Positions 36,003-44,562 of a stretch of 64,000 bases of DNA are shown here, piece after piece; positions within the stretch are counted from its first letter, which is position 1; every line of letters begins with the position of its first letter. The stretch is from Deltaproteobacteria bacterium. Lineage in GTDB: Bacteria > Myxococcota_A > UBA9042 > DTJE01. The stretch is taken from the NCBI GenBank assembly GCA_029547805.1, contig JAKPOP010000010.1, positions 459,675 through 523,674 of the forward strand, given 5' to 3'. The position numbers and the translations under genes are program-made. The notes beneath the pieces are model-generated. The model saw only the letters and a program-made list of their open reading frames with translations. It was not told the DNA's origin and did not search any database.

Positions 36003-39000
36003 CTAACCCGTCTCCGGCCAGAGATAGACGAGCCCCACGGGCTCCACACGCTTCGCCCTCACCTCGTAAAAGTCGCGGATCCGGGCGGGCTCGTGGGCCA
36101 GGTCGTGCTCGAACTGCTTGAGACGCTCCCGCCAGGCGCGGACGTCGGCCTCGAGCTGCCTCTTGGCGTCCTCGACTTCGCGTCTCCTCTCTTCGAGTTC
36201 CCGCCTCGTCAACGCCTGGCGGATGCGGTCCTCCTCGAACAGCAACCCTTGAGCGAGAGCCTGCTCCTCCCTCTTCAGCTGCTCTTCGATCGGTAGCTTG
36301 CCTGCTTCGTACTTCGCCAGCTCCTTGCGGACGCGCTCGCGCTGGCGCTCGAGGGTCTCGACAAGGGCTCGCGCCTCGGACTCCCCGCGGTCGCGGAGCC
36401 TTTCGATGGCCGCCAGAGCCCACTCCTCGGCGCGCGGCTCGAGGTGGGGCAGCAGGTCTTGGATGTCGCGGGGGGCCGCCTGAAGGAGCCTCCGCTGGAT
36501 CGCCTCGCCCGGCACGCGGGCGGCATTTTCGGCGAGGGAGCGTTCGAGGAGGTCGAGGGTCCTGGCCTCGGCTTCCCGCGCATAAGGCACGAGAGGCCCT
36601 CGGCGCTGGGACGGTTCGACCCAGCGCGCCGTGACCGGGACGATCTCCTCGTGCAGCCGCTCGGCTCCACGACCGTAGAGCGAGAGCCGACCGAGCAGGA
36701 TCACGCGCGGGATCGAGTCGGCGGCCTGGGCGATGCAGGCCCGCGAGAGGTCGTGATAGACGAACCCCTGGGCTCGGAAGCGGGCAAGCAGCCTCTGGGC
36801 CACGCGCTGCGCGAGGTGCAGGTGCACGGTGTCCTCGGTCAGCACGCCCGCGTCCTCGAAGACGACGGGCCGGATCGGGGCCTCGCGGCGCCACTCGGCG
36901 ATCTTCTGGTCCTCCCGGCGGGGTACGCGCAGGCTGTCGAGCGTCGCGGCCCAGCTCGGGTCGGCCTGTGCGCGCCGATCCAGCGGCGGGAAGACGTACA
37001 CGCGGCGGCCATGCTCGTCTGTCGCCTCGGCGAGCGGCTCGGCGCCGAGGATCTCGAGCGAGCAGGACAGGGCCTCGCGGAAGGCGCCGGCGTCGAACCG
37101 CATGAAGGCACGCGATTTCTCTAGCAGTTCGCGGCAGCGATCGATCTGGACTTGGAGGTCCTTCTGCCGCTCGCGGGCCGATTCCAGTTCCTCTTCCGTC
37201 ACGTTCCTGCGCATCGCATCGAGGTCGGCCGCCTGGATCTCCCGCGCCAGCCGATCGACGTCGCGATGGCGGATGCCCTTGGCGAGGCGACGCTCGATAT
37301 CGTCCTCGATCACCTTGGACAGGCTGCCGAGTTCCTGCTTGATGGTCTCTGTCTTCTGGACGAGCACCTCGAGCACCCGGTCCTCGGCCCGCTGGGGCAG
37401 GACGAAATAGCGACAGCGAACCTCCGGGGCCGGCTGGAGTTTTCGGTCGATGCGGCCGTTACGCTGTTCGATGCGGCCCGGGTTCCAGGGGAGATCGAAG
37501 TGGAACAGGTCGGTGCAGTGGGCCTGGAAGTTCAGCCCCTCGCGGGCGGCGTCTGTCGCCAGGAGGATGCGCAGCGGGTCATTGGCCGGGTGCGTGTTGA
37601 AGCGCCGCTGGATCTCCTTGCGCCGGGTGCTGCTGGTGAGGCCATCGATCACCTCGATGCGCTCGTCCGCGCGGTCCGTGCCCTCGATCGCCTGATCAAG
37701 GATGGCCTTCAGGTAACGCTTCGTGCCCTCGCGGTTCTCGGTGAAGATGAGCACGCGGCGGTCAAGCCAGCGGGGTGGCGGGCCGTTCGGCCGCTGGCCG
37801 AACGGGGGGAGTTCCGGGCAGAGCTGATCGCGAATCCAGTCGATGAGGTATCGTGTCTTGGCGTCGGGAAGGTGGCGGCTCCGTTCGGCGATCTCCTGCA
37901 TGCGGTCCAGGAGGGCCTGCTCACGGCGAAAGAGCGCTTCCGAGGCAGCGTCACGGGGCGATTCGGCCTCCGCCGCGGTGGTGACCGTTTCGACCTCGGC
38001 CGCCTCCTCCGTGTCGGCCTCCTCGGGGGACAACAGACCGCGATCATCATCGGCATCGGGGACCGAGGTGAAGCGCGCCGCGGCCTCGTCGCCGACCGCT
38101 GGCGCCTCCACACGCCCCTTCGCCCACTCCCGCTCGATTGTCGTCCGGTGAACCTTGAGGCTGCGGGCGAAGGCCTCGATGGACGAGAGCAGCCGCTGCT
38201 GGAGGCCGACCACAAGGAGCCCCGCGGCCACCTGCGCGGGCTTCGTCGTACCTGCGAAACGCTCCTCCCGCACGGTCCGGTATTCGTCCAACAGCCGCGA
38301 AAGCACGAGTTCGGGGGCATCGTCAGGCAGCCCGTCGAGCGGGATGCCGACGACAACGCGCCTGGGAAAGCCGCCCTGGATCGCGCGGATGTCCTCCTTC
38401 AGGCGGCGCACCACCACCTCTTCAAGCCGCTCGGGGCGAATCTTCACGCCACGAGTGAACCGGTACGGGTCGAGGATCTCCATCAGCGTCGAAAAGGAGT
38501 TCGAGTACCCGTTGTGCGGCGTGGCCGACAGAAACAGGCGATGCTCGAAGCGGCTCGCGATATCGCGGATCGCGCGCGTGAACCTGGTCTCGATGCCGTA
38601 GCGCCCTCCGCTTGTGGGCGCGGCGTGGTGGGCCTCGTCCAGGATGAGAAGGCTTCCAGGGAGGAAGCCCCCCAGCCACTCCCGCATCGGGTCGGCGTAC
38701 GCCGGGTCAATCAGCAGGTTGTGGGAGACGAGGAATCGACTGTGGGTGCGCCAGGGGTTCACGCCGAAGCCGCGCTCCCGACGCATCCTGGCAATGTAGG
38801 CACGATCCAGGATCTCGAACACGAGGCCGAACCGCTCCTCCAGTTCGGTCTTCCATTGCTCGATCACCGACGGAGGCGCAGCGACGACGATGGTCTTGAC
38901 CTTTCTACGCAGCAGGAGTTCGGATGCAATGAGGCCCGCCTCGATTGTCTTGCCGAGGCCCGTGTCGTCCGCGATGAACAGATTGACGCGCGGCAGCCGC

Positions 39001-39431
39001 AGCGCCTTGCGCAGAGGCTCCATCTGATAGGCGTCGATCCGGATCCCCGCGCGGAAGGGCGACTGGAAGAGGTTCGGGTCGGTCGCGGTCACGCAATTCC
39101 AGCGGAGTGTATGGAAGAAGGCGGCAAAGGCACGCGGCGGATCGAACCCCTTGGCCCCGAGATTCCCCCAGCCCTCGTCCGTCAGGACCCGTCGGTCGGG
39201 CTCGTGGTCCCAGAAGACCTCAAGGGTCTGGCCCTGGTTGTCGTCGTCCGCGCACGCCAGCCGGACGATCGGCGACTGGCCGGGTTCGTCCGCCACAACA
39301 GTCTCTTCGACCAGCCATCGCCGGGAGCGTACCTGGACCAGGTCCCCCGGTTCCGGCACGCTTTTGGGATGACTCCCCGGCAACGTCTGGGAAGCCGACG
39401 GAATCGTCGTCGATTGGAAGTCCACAGGCAT
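36003..39431 (-). CDS. drmD: DISARM class 1 SNF2-type helicase DrmD
   Basis: SNF2/RapA-like ATPase that defines class 1 DISARM. It has 1142 residues from the ATG at 39431; a GTG at 39440 would add three, and GGGGG precedes the ATG by about 9 bases. Motif I (DDTGLGKT) lies near residue 156, DEAH near 265, SATP near 303, and motif VI (QRNGRIDR) near 690. The C-terminal 150 residues are rich in Glu, Arg and Lys and predicted coiled coil. It is first in the operon behind a recognisable promoter. It resembles bacterial RapA-type translocases, but the neighbouring genes settle the assignment. Confidence 0.92.
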   Translation of the reverse strand: MPVDFQSTTIPSASQTLPGSHPKSVPEPGDLVQVRSRRWLVEETVVADEPGQSPIVRLACADDDNQGQTLEVFWDHEPDRRVLTDEGWGNLGAKGFDPPRAFAAFFHTLRWNCVTATDPNLFQSPFRAGIRIDAYQMEPLRKALRLPRVNLFIADDTGLGKTIEAGLIASELLLRRKVKTIVVAAPPSVIEQWKTELEERFGLVFEILDRAYIARMRRERGFGVNPWRTHSRFLVSHNLLIDPAYADPMREWLGGFLPGSLLILDEAHHAAPTSGGRYGIETRFTRAIRDIASRFEHRLFLSATPHNGYSNSFSTLMEILDPYRFTRGVKIRPERLEEVVVRRLKEDIRAIQGGFPRRVVVGIPLDGLPDDAPELVLSRLLDEYRTVREERFAGTTKPAQVAAGLLVVGLQQRLLSSIEAFARSLKVHRTTIEREWAKGRVEAPAVGDEAAARFTSVPDADDDRGLLSPEEADTEEAAEVETVTTAAEAESPRDAASEALFRREQALLDRMQEIAERSRHLPDAKTRYLIDWIRDQLCPELPPFGQRPNGPPPRWLDRRVLIFTENREGTKRYLKAILDQAIEGTDRADERIEVIDGLTSSTRRKEIQRRFNTHPANDPLRILLATDAAREGLNFQAHCTDLFHFDLPWNPGRIEQRNGRIDRKLQPAPEVRCRYFVLPQRAEDRVLEVLVQKTETIKQELGSLSKVIEDDIERRLAKGIRHRDVDRLAREIQAADLDAMRRNVTEEELESARERQKDLQVQIDRCRELLEKSRAFMRFDAGAFREALSCSLEILGAEPLAEATDEHGRRVYVFPPLDRRAQADPSWAATLDSLRVPRREDQKIAEWRREAPIRPVVFEDAGVLTEDTVHLHLAQRVAQRLLARFRAQGFVYHDLSRACIAQAADSIPRVILLGRLSLYGRGAERLHEEIVPVTARWVEPSQRRGPLVPYAREAEARTLDLLERSLAENAARVPGEAIQRRLLQAAPRDIQDLLPHLEPRAEEWALAAIERLRDRGESEARALVETLERQRERVRKELAKYEAGKLPIEEQLKREEQALAQGLLFEEDRIRQALTRRELEERRREVEDAKRQLEADVRAWRERLKQFEHDLAHEPARIRDFYEVRAKRVEPVGLVYLWPETG

Positions 39432-39450
39432 CCGAATCACCCCCTGGCCA

Positions 39451-39478
39451 AGTATTCCGGTGGTTCGCAGAAAGTCAA
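39451..39478 (-). promoter_or_regulatory. Promoter of the DISARM operon
   Basis: On the minus strand, TTGACT (39478-39473), a 16-base spacer, then AATACT (39456-39451). Transcription would start near 39444, about a dozen bases before the ATG at 39431. It is the only clear promoter seen upstream of the five drm genes. Confidence 0.5.
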
Positions 39479-39696
39479 CGAGGACTCTGAATGCGAGACT
39501 ACTTCAGGTAACCGCGAAATTCGTCGCAGGACCGCGGCACCATGCCCATGCCGGAGGACGGAGGCCTGCGACGCGACCCGGGCATCCAACGAACCATCGG
39601 GGGATCGCCCCAGGTCGTGCGAGGCGAAGGACAGGCCTGGGCCTCGACGCGTGTCCTTGACCTGGACTCCTGGCCCTGACTCCTCTCCGCGCCGCG

Positions 39697-39725
39697 TTGA
39701 GACAGGGGGCCGGACATGCTAGCGT
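39697..39725 (+). promoter_or_regulatory. speE promoter
   Basis: TTGAGA at 39697-39702, a 17-base spacer, then TAGCGT at 39720-39725. A leader of about 70 bases precedes the ATG at 39804, which has GGAGG at 39795-39799 nearby. Confidence 0.5.
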
Positions 39726-39803
39726 TGCCACCCGGCGAGTCCCTGGAGTCCCTCCGCGGCCGAGGGCCTCCCGCCAGCAAACGGGTCCGATTGGAGGTGC
39801 ACA

Positions 39804-40655
39804 ATGGCCAGCACGGATGTCCGCTTCGTCGAGGATGCCCCCTTCTGCCCCACCCGCTGCGAGTATCCGATCCGCCAGGTCCTCTACCAGGGCCGCAGCG
39901 AGTACCAGGAGTTCGCGGTGGTCGAGAGCCCCTGGTTCGGCCGGATGCTGGTGCTGGACGGGGTGGTCCAGTTCACCGAGCGGGACGAGTTCTACTACCA
40001 CGAGATGCTGGCCCACGTGGCCCTGCACGCCATGGAGGCCCCCCGGCGGGTGATCGTGATCGGCGGCGGGGACGGCGGGGTCGTCCGGGAGGTCCTCAAG
40101 CACCCGACCATCGAACAGGTCTTCCTGATCGACATCGACCCGGAGGTCGGACGGGTCTCCCGGGAGTTCTTCCCGACGGTGAGTTGCGGGCTGAAAGACC
40201 CCCGGGTGGTCGAGCGGCCCATGGATGGCGCCCGGTTCCTGCGGGAGTATCAGGGGCGGGCCGATGCCATCCTGGTGGACTCCACCGACATCATGGGCTT
40301 CGCCGAGAGCCTCTTCACGCCGGAGTTCTTCGCCGAGGCGAACCGGATCCTCGAGGACCACGGCCTCTTCGTGACCCTCTCGGAGTCCATCCACTACCAC
40401 CTGCCCATCGTCCGGCAGGTCCAGAACCTGCTGCGGGCAGCCTTCCGACAGGCGGACCTCTACACCGCCCCCATCGCGACCTACCCCGGCTACTGGTGGT
40501 GCTTCGCCGTCGGGTCCAAGGGGGCCTCCTGCCGGGAGCCGGTCCGGGCCCCGGTGACCCCGACGCGCTACTACGGCGACGAGGTGCACCGCTGGTGCTT
40601 CGTCCCGAAGGTCCTCTATGACCGGATCATGGAAGAGGGCCGCGAGTCCCTGTAG
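39804..40655 (+). CDS. speE: Spermidine synthase (polyamine aminopropyltransferase)
   Basis: Transfers an aminopropyl group from decarboxylated S-adenosylmethionine to putrescine. It has 283 residues. The substrate-binding loop VIGGGDGGVVREVLKH (about residues 84-99) and the DxDPEV acid after it are clear, as are YYHEMLAHV and GYWWCFAVGSK. The catalytic DSTDPxGPAxxL segment appears as DSTDIMGFAESLF, so substrate preference may differ from the E. coli enzyme. Single gene with its own promoter; a tRNA gene follows. Confidence 0.92.
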   Translation: MASTDVRFVEDAPFCPTRCEYPIRQVLYQGRSEYQEFAVVESPWFGRMLVLDGVVQFTERDEFYYHEMLAHVALHAMEAPRRVIVIGGGDGGVVREVLKHPTIEQVFLIDIDPEVGRVSREFFPTVSCGLKDPRVVERPMDGARFLREYQGRADAILVDSTDIMGFAESLFTPEFFAEANRILEDHGLFVTLSESIHYHLPIVRQVQNLLRAAFRQADLYTAPIATYPGYWWCFAVGSKGASCREPVRAPVTPTRYYGDEVHRWCFVPKVLYDRIMEEGRESL

Positions 40656-40695
40656 GTCCCCCGCCTGCCGGTGCCCTCGATTCCCCGCTCGGGAC

Positions 40696-40724
40696 TTGCC
40701 CCGGGGCGTGCGGCAGCGTATGCT
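40696..40724 (+). promoter_or_regulatory. tRNA-Pro promoter
   Basis: TTGCCC at 40696-40701, a 17-base spacer, then TATGCT at 40719-40724. The predicted transcript starts about 10 bases before the tRNA 5' end. Confidence 0.6.
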
Positions 40725-40741
40725 CTGGGCCGCCTTGGACC

Positions 40742-40815
40742 CGGGGAGTAGCGCAGTCTGGCAGCGCGCCTGCTTTGGGTGCAGGATGTCGGCAGTTCAA
40801 ATCTGCCCTCCCCGA
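40742..40815 (+). tRNA. tRNA-Pro (anticodon UGG)
   Basis: The cloverleaf folds fully. The acceptor stem CGGGGAG pairs with CTCCCCG (40808-40814) and the discriminator base is A at 40815. The anticodon stem CCTGC/GCAGG encloses the loop TTTGGGT, giving anticodon TGG at 40776-40778. The T arm GGCAG-TTCAAAT-CTGCC is canonical. CCA is not encoded; the next bases are CCCC. It reads proline CCA and, by wobble, other CCN codons. Its own promoter lies just upstream. Confidence 0.95.
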
Positions 40816-40862
40816 CCCCCCGATGCGATGCGGCTGTCCGGCTTTCCCCCGCGAGGATGGAC

Positions 40863-41762
40863 ATGGCACCGGACGATTCCCCCGGATCCGCCACCGGCCG
40901 TCGCCTCCAGTGGGCCGTGGCCCTGCTGGGCGGCTGGATGGCCGTCGAGGCCGTCGGAGGCTGGTGGACCGGGTCCCTGGCCCTCCTCTCCGATGCCGGG
41001 CACATGGCCTCGGACGTGGCCGCCCTGGTCCTGGCCCTGCTGGCCGCCCGGCTCGCCCGCCGATCCCCGACTCCACGGCAGACCTTTGGCTTCCACCGGG
41101 CCGAGGTGCTGGCCGCCCTGATCAACGCCTCGGCCCTGATGGCCGTCGCCGCCTCGGTGTTCTGGGAGGCCCTCCACCGCCTCCAGTCGCCGCCGGAGGT
41201 CCTCGGGGTCCCGATGCTGGTCATCGCCGCCGGGGGCCTCCTGGTGAACGCCGGGGCGATGCTGCTCCTCAGGGAACACCACCGGCATGACCTGAACACC
41301 CGGGCCGCCTTCCTGCATCTGGTGGGGGACACCCTCGGGAGCCTTGGCGCCGTGGCCTCGGGGGTGGCGCTCGTGGCCTGGGACGCCCGCTGGGCAGACC
41401 CCGTCGTCTCGATCGGCATCGGGGTGCTGCTGGTGGTCTCGGGCCTGCGCCTCCTCCGGGAGGTCCTGGACATCCTGATGGAAGGCATGCCCCATCACCT
41501 GGACCCCGAAGGACTCCGGGAGCGCATCCTGGCGACCCCCGGGGTGAAATCCTTCCATGACCTCCACGTCTGGACGCTCTCCTCGGGCCGGGAGGTCCTC
41601 TCGTGTCACCTGGTCCTGGACGGCACACAGCCCCCGAGGGCGGTCCAGCGGGGGCTCCGGGAGCGTCTGGCCCTGCTGGGCCTCCATCACCTGACCGTGC
41701 AGATCGAGGAGGAGGACTGCGGAGAGGACTGCGCCTCGGGGTCCACGCCCCCCGCGGCCTGA
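40863..41762 (+). CDS. Cation diffusion facilitator (CDF) metal exporter
   Basis: Inner-membrane proton-coupled exporter of Zn2+ or a related divalent ion, CzcD/ZitB type. It has 299 residues from the ATG at 40863, which follows GCGAGG by 6 bases; a frame reaching 40779 would overlap the tRNA. Six transmembrane segments are predicted. The metal site is visible as SDAGHMASD in TM2 (H-x3-D) and HLVGD in TM5. A His-rich REHHRHD loop lies between TM4 and TM5. The cytoplasmic C-terminal domain starts near residue 205 and ends in an acidic, Cys-containing tail (EEEDCGEDC) that could bind metal. Confidence 0.9.
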   Translation: MAPDDSPGSATGRRLQWAVALLGGWMAVEAVGGWWTGSLALLSDAGHMASDVAALVLALLAARLARRSPTPRQTFGFHRAEVLAALINASALMAVAASVFWEALHRLQSPPEVLGVPMLVIAAGGLLVNAGAMLLLREHHRHDLNTRAAFLHLVGDTLGSLGAVASGVALVAWDARWADPVVSIGIGVLLVVSGLRLLREVLDILMEGMPHHLDPEGLRERILATPGVKSFHDLHVWTLSSGREVLSCHLVLDGTQPPRAVQRGLRERLALLGLHHLTVQIEEEDCGEDCASGSTPPAA

Positions 41763-41763
41763 C

Positions 41764-42327
41764 TCAGGGCTCCCCTTCGCCGGAAGGGGCATCCGGGTCG
41801 TAGAGATAGAGGGGGCCACGAACCGTCTGCTTGAGTTCCCGCCCGAACCGCCGTCGCCAGTCCTCCAGGTAGAGCACCCGGCGCAACGTGCCCCGAAGCC
41901 ACCGGACCTCGTCGAGGTTCATGCGGTCCAACAGCCGGGGCGGCTGGTAGCGCAGGTGACGGATCTCCCGAAGGACCTCCTCCGCCCGGGAGTCCCGCAC
42001 CTCCTGGACCTCCAGGGGGAGGCCCTCCTCCTCCGGCCGCTCCACCCGCCCGATGTTCCGCAGGAAGTACTGGGGACAGAGGTTCTCCAGGTGTCCCTCG
42101 ATCCCCTCGGGGCGCTCCAGGGGTCGCTGCTGCACCGTGCGACCGCGGATCCGCCCGGCGCGTCGCAGCAGCGCCCGGAGCCGACGATAGACCGGACGGT
42201 CCTCCATCGACGGGCGATCGGCGGTCCGCTCCACGGGAAGGGGTCGCTCCAGGCGGTCCGCCAGGCGTCGGGCAAAGGCCTCGGGGCGCAGGGTCAGGGC
42301 CTCCGGCGACCGTCCTTCCTCCCCCAC
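41764..42327 (-). CDS. Unrecognised basic protein, last gene of the FHA-Ycf46 operon
   Basis: 187 residues, rich in Arg, Leu and Glu, predicted mostly helical and soluble, with no signal peptide or membrane segment. I recognise no domain. Repeated LRxxLRR-type stretches (RRLRALLRRAGR, VRWLRGTLRRVLYLEDWRRRF) suggest a helical, possibly nucleic-acid- or protein-binding fold. It begins 16 bases after the DUF2997 gene on the same strand and so likely belongs to that operon. It ends one base from the convergent CDF gene. Confidence 0.6.
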   Translation of the reverse strand: MGEEGRSPEALTLRPEAFARRLADRLERPLPVERTADRPSMEDRPVYRRLRALLRRAGRIRGRTVQQRPLERPEGIEGHLENLCPQYFLRNIGRVERPEEEGLPLEVQEVRDSRAEEVLREIRHLRYQPPRLLDRMNLDEVRWLRGTLRRVLYLEDWRRRFGRELKQTVRGPLYLYDPDAPSGEGEP

Positions 42328-42343
42328 CGCCCCCCCCTCGCGG

Positions 42344-42553
42344 CTACTTCTTTCCGACCCGGACGTGCTCCTGGGCCGTCGCCGTCTCCTGGACCTCTTC
42401 CTGGTAGTACTCCCCGGTGTTCTCCTGGGCGACCAGGGCCCCCAGTTCCTCCAGGAACTTCGTGACTTCCTTGCAGGACCGCCCCTTCACGCCCTTCACG
42501 CCGAAGGTGAAGGTCCCGTCGGGCCGGATCTCGATGTCGATCTGGTGTCCCAT
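42344..42553 (-). CDS. DUF2997 family small protein
   Basis: 69 residues, beginning MGHQIDIEIRPDGTFTFGV and containing VKGRSCKEVTKFLEELGA, which fits the DUF2997 family of small proteins. The family commonly lies next to DUF1257 (Ycf35-like) and Ycf46-like AAA proteins in cyanobacteria and some other bacteria, as here. The function is unknown. The start is the ATG at 42553 after GGAGGGAT. A much longer frame on this strand is a shadow. Confidence 0.8.
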   Translation of the reverse strand: MGHQIDIEIRPDGTFTFGVKGVKGRSCKEVTKFLEELGALVAQENTGEYYQEEVQETATAQEHVRVGKK

Positions 42554-42588
42554 CGATCCCTCCTGCCTCGTCCCCGGCCGGACCGTGG

Positions 42589-42987
42589 TCAGAACTTCTT
42601 GACCTGGATGTGGATGGTCTGGTCCGCCGTGGTCTCCTCCAGGGCCAGCGTGTAGCCCCGCTTCTCCAGTTCCTGCTTCACCTTCCGGTGGGTGTACTTC
42701 TGGGTCACCAGGCGCACGAAGGTCTGCTCGTCGATCCCCCGGGTGGTCTCGACGCCCCACCAGTCGGCGATGAACTGGACCCCCTGGGGACCCACCCGCA
42801 CCCCCACGTCGTAGGTCTTGCTGACATGGATCACCAGGTCCGCCTCGGTGGTCTGCTTCTGGTATCCCCGGACCTTGAGCCGCTGGCCCTCGGCCGCCTC
42901 GGTGAAGGCGAACCCCAGGTCGTGGAGGGCCTGCTTCAGGGTCACGATGTCGTGGATCTTGGTCTGGACGGTGGTGAAGTGAGACAT
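42589..42987 (-). CDS. DUF1257 (Ycf35-like) protein
   Basis: 132 residues starting MSHFTTVQTKI. It matches the DUF1257 family, whose plastid and cyanobacterial members are called Ycf35. It contains ADLVIHVSKTYDVGVRVGPQG, VQFIADWWGVE and a C-terminal alpha/beta part ending HIQVKKF. The biochemical role is not established. It lies 9 bases after the AAA gene in the same transcript and is followed by DUF2997, the usual partner. Confidence 0.85.
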   Translation of the reverse strand: MSHFTTVQTKIHDIVTLKQALHDLGFAFTEAAEGQRLKVRGYQKQTTEADLVIHVSKTYDVGVRVGPQGVQFIADWWGVETTRGIDEQTFVRLVTQKYTHRKVKQELEKRGYTLALEETTADQTIHIQVKKF

Positions 42988-42996
42988 GGCCTTCCT

Positions 42997-44562
42997 CTAC
43001 ATCTCGATCCGGGGCGCCGTCTCCTCGGTCGCCTCGTCCCCGGCCAGCGAGGCCCGCCGGGCGCGTCCATTGGCCCAGTCCCGCATCCCGTCGATCTTCT
43101 CCTTCATCGTCAGGGACAGGGGCACCATCTCGGAGACGCTGGCCAGGATCCCCTCGGTGGTCAGGTCCTGGGCCCGATCGAAGGCGTCGTAGAGGGCGCT
43201 GACCACCGCCTGCTCGATCTCCGCCCCGCTGAAGGACTGGGTCCGGGCCGCCACCTCGGCCACGTCGAAGACCCCCGGGTCCCGGGTCACCCGGCTGCGC
43301 CGGTTCAGTTTCTCGATCTGGATGCGGAAGATCTCGGCCCGCTCGGTCGGGTTCGGGAGGTCCACGAAGAAGATCTCGTCGAACCGCCCCTTCCGCAGCA
43401 ACTCCGGCGGCAGCATCGAGACGTCGTTGGCGGTGGCGATGACGAAGACCGGCGTGGTCTTCTCCTGGAGCCAGGTGATGAAGGAGGCGAAGACCCGGGC
43501 CGTGGTCCCCGCATCGGACTCCCCGGAGGACTTCGTCCCCGAGAAGCCCTTCTCGATCTCGTCCAGCCACAGGATCGACGGGGCCACCGCCTCGGCGGTG
43601 CGGATGGCCCGGCGGATGTTCTCCTCCGAGGACCCCACGAGGCTGCTGAAGACCTTGCCCACGTCCAGGCGCAGCAGGGGCATCTGCCAGAGTCCCGACA
43701 CGGCCTTGGCCGTCAGGGACTTCCCGCAGCCCGGGACGCCGATCAGCAGGATCCCCTTGGGAAGCGGCAGCCCGAAGTCCTGGGCCTCCTGGGAGAAGGC
43801 CTTCTGGCGCTTCTTGAGCCAGTCCTTCAGGACCTCCAGTCCTCCCACGTCGCTCCACTGGGCATCGGTCTCATAGAACTCCAGGATCCCCGACTTGCGG
43901 ATGATGTGCTTCTTCTCGGCCAGGATCGTGGCGATGTCGAAGTCCTTCTTGCGGACCAGGGCCTTGCTGAGCACGTAGGAGATCTCGCTCTCGGTGAGGC
44001 CCAGCGCCGCATCGACCACCCGCTTCTTCTGGCCGGGGTCCTTGAGCATCGTGATCCCCGGGCGGGCCTGCAACGGCACGCTGGCCAGCGTCCGGTCCAG
44101 CACCTGCTCGATCTCCTGGGCGGTGGGGAGGTCGAAGTCCACCACCGCCATGTCCTTCTCCAGTTCCAGGGGGGCCTTGAAGACCGCGGACAGGAGCACG
44201 ATGTGCTTCTTGTAGCGACTGGAGGAGGCGAAGGACCGGCACAGGTCCCGCAGGCGCCGGACGATCGTCGGGTCCGTCAGGTAGGGATGGAAGTCCCGCA
44301 TCACGAAGATGGCGTGGTCCTCGTATCCCTCGATCCCATCCAGGGCCCGGGCCGGGTCCTTCACGTCCTTGGACAGGACGTTGCCTTCCTCCCGGAAGCC
44401 CTCGGTGCAGGACCAGGTGACGATCTTGCGCCCCCGGTCCCGGCCAATCTCCCGGAGGCGGCCCTCGACCCGTTCCTCCTCGGGGCTCACGATGTAGATC
44501 AGCGGGTAGGCCGCCTTGATCAGGTCCGTGATCTCCTGCGTGCTGGACACGCCCGTCTTCAT
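42997..44562 (-). CDS. Ycf46-like AAA+ ATPase
   Basis: 521 residues. The first 200 form a degenerate AAA-like domain ([14 protein letters not shown], the [10 protein letters not shown] segment) without a P-loop. The second half is a true AAA+ module: Walker A GVPGCGKS near residue 278, Walker [10 protein letters not shown] near 333, sensor-1 FVIATAND, and arginine-finger region [21 protein letters not shown]. This is the layout of Ycf46 proteins of cyanobacteria and plastids. The start overlaps the stop of the FHA gene as ATGA. A role in remodelling a protein partner is inferred. Confidence 0.85.
   Translation of the reverse strand: MKTGVSSTQEITDLIKAAYPLIYIVSPEEERVEGRLREIGRDRGRKIVTWSCTEGFREEGNVLSKDVKDPARALDGIEGYEDHAIFVMRDFHPYLTDPTIVRRLRDLCRSFASSSRYKKHIVLLSAVFKAPLELEKDMAVVDFDLPTAQEIEQVLDRTLASVPLQARPGITMLKDPGQKKRVVDAALGLTESEISYVLSKALVRKKDFDIATILAEKKHIIRKSGILEFYETDAQWSDVGGLEVLKDWLKKRQKAFSQEAQDFGLPLPKGILLIGVPGCGKSLTAKAVSGLWQMPLLRLDVGKVFSSLVGSSEENIRRAIRTAEAVAPSILWLDEIEKGFSGTKSSGESDAGTTARVFASFITWLQEKTTPVFVIATANDVSMLPPELLRKGRFDEIFFVDLPNPTERAEIFRIQIEKLNRRSRVTRDPGVFDVAEVAARTQSFSGAEIEQAVVSALYDAFDRAQDLTTEGILASVSEMVPLSLTMKEKIDGMRDWANGRARRASLAGDEATEETAPRIEM

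Larger units (their letters stand above)
39441..39803. other. Intergenic region between drmD and speE
   Basis: About 360 bases without a convincing gene. It holds the drmD promoter at one end and the speE promoter and leader at the other. In the middle, AAGGACA (39627-39633) and TGTCCTT (39652-39658) form a 7-base-pair stem with an 18-base loop and no T tract. The part nearest drmD (about 39441-39520) is less GC-rich than the rest, so the edge of the acquired island probably lies near 39520. A minus-strand frame at 39499-39804 has no recognisable content. Confidence 0.5.

Noticed and set aside
36001-36894. 298-codon N-terminal extension of DrmMI
   Set aside because: It overlaps the drmD coding end in another frame and has no domain. 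The ATG at 36000, 2 bases after the drmD stop, fits the operon pattern.
39499-39804. 101-codon minus-strand ORF between drmD and speE
   Set aside because: No homology signal, no ribosome-binding site, and it covers the speE promoter and leader.
40779-40862. Longer start for the CDF exporter inside the tRNA-Pro gene
   Set aside because: It would place coding sequence over the tRNA. The ATG at 40863 has a properly spaced GCGAGG.
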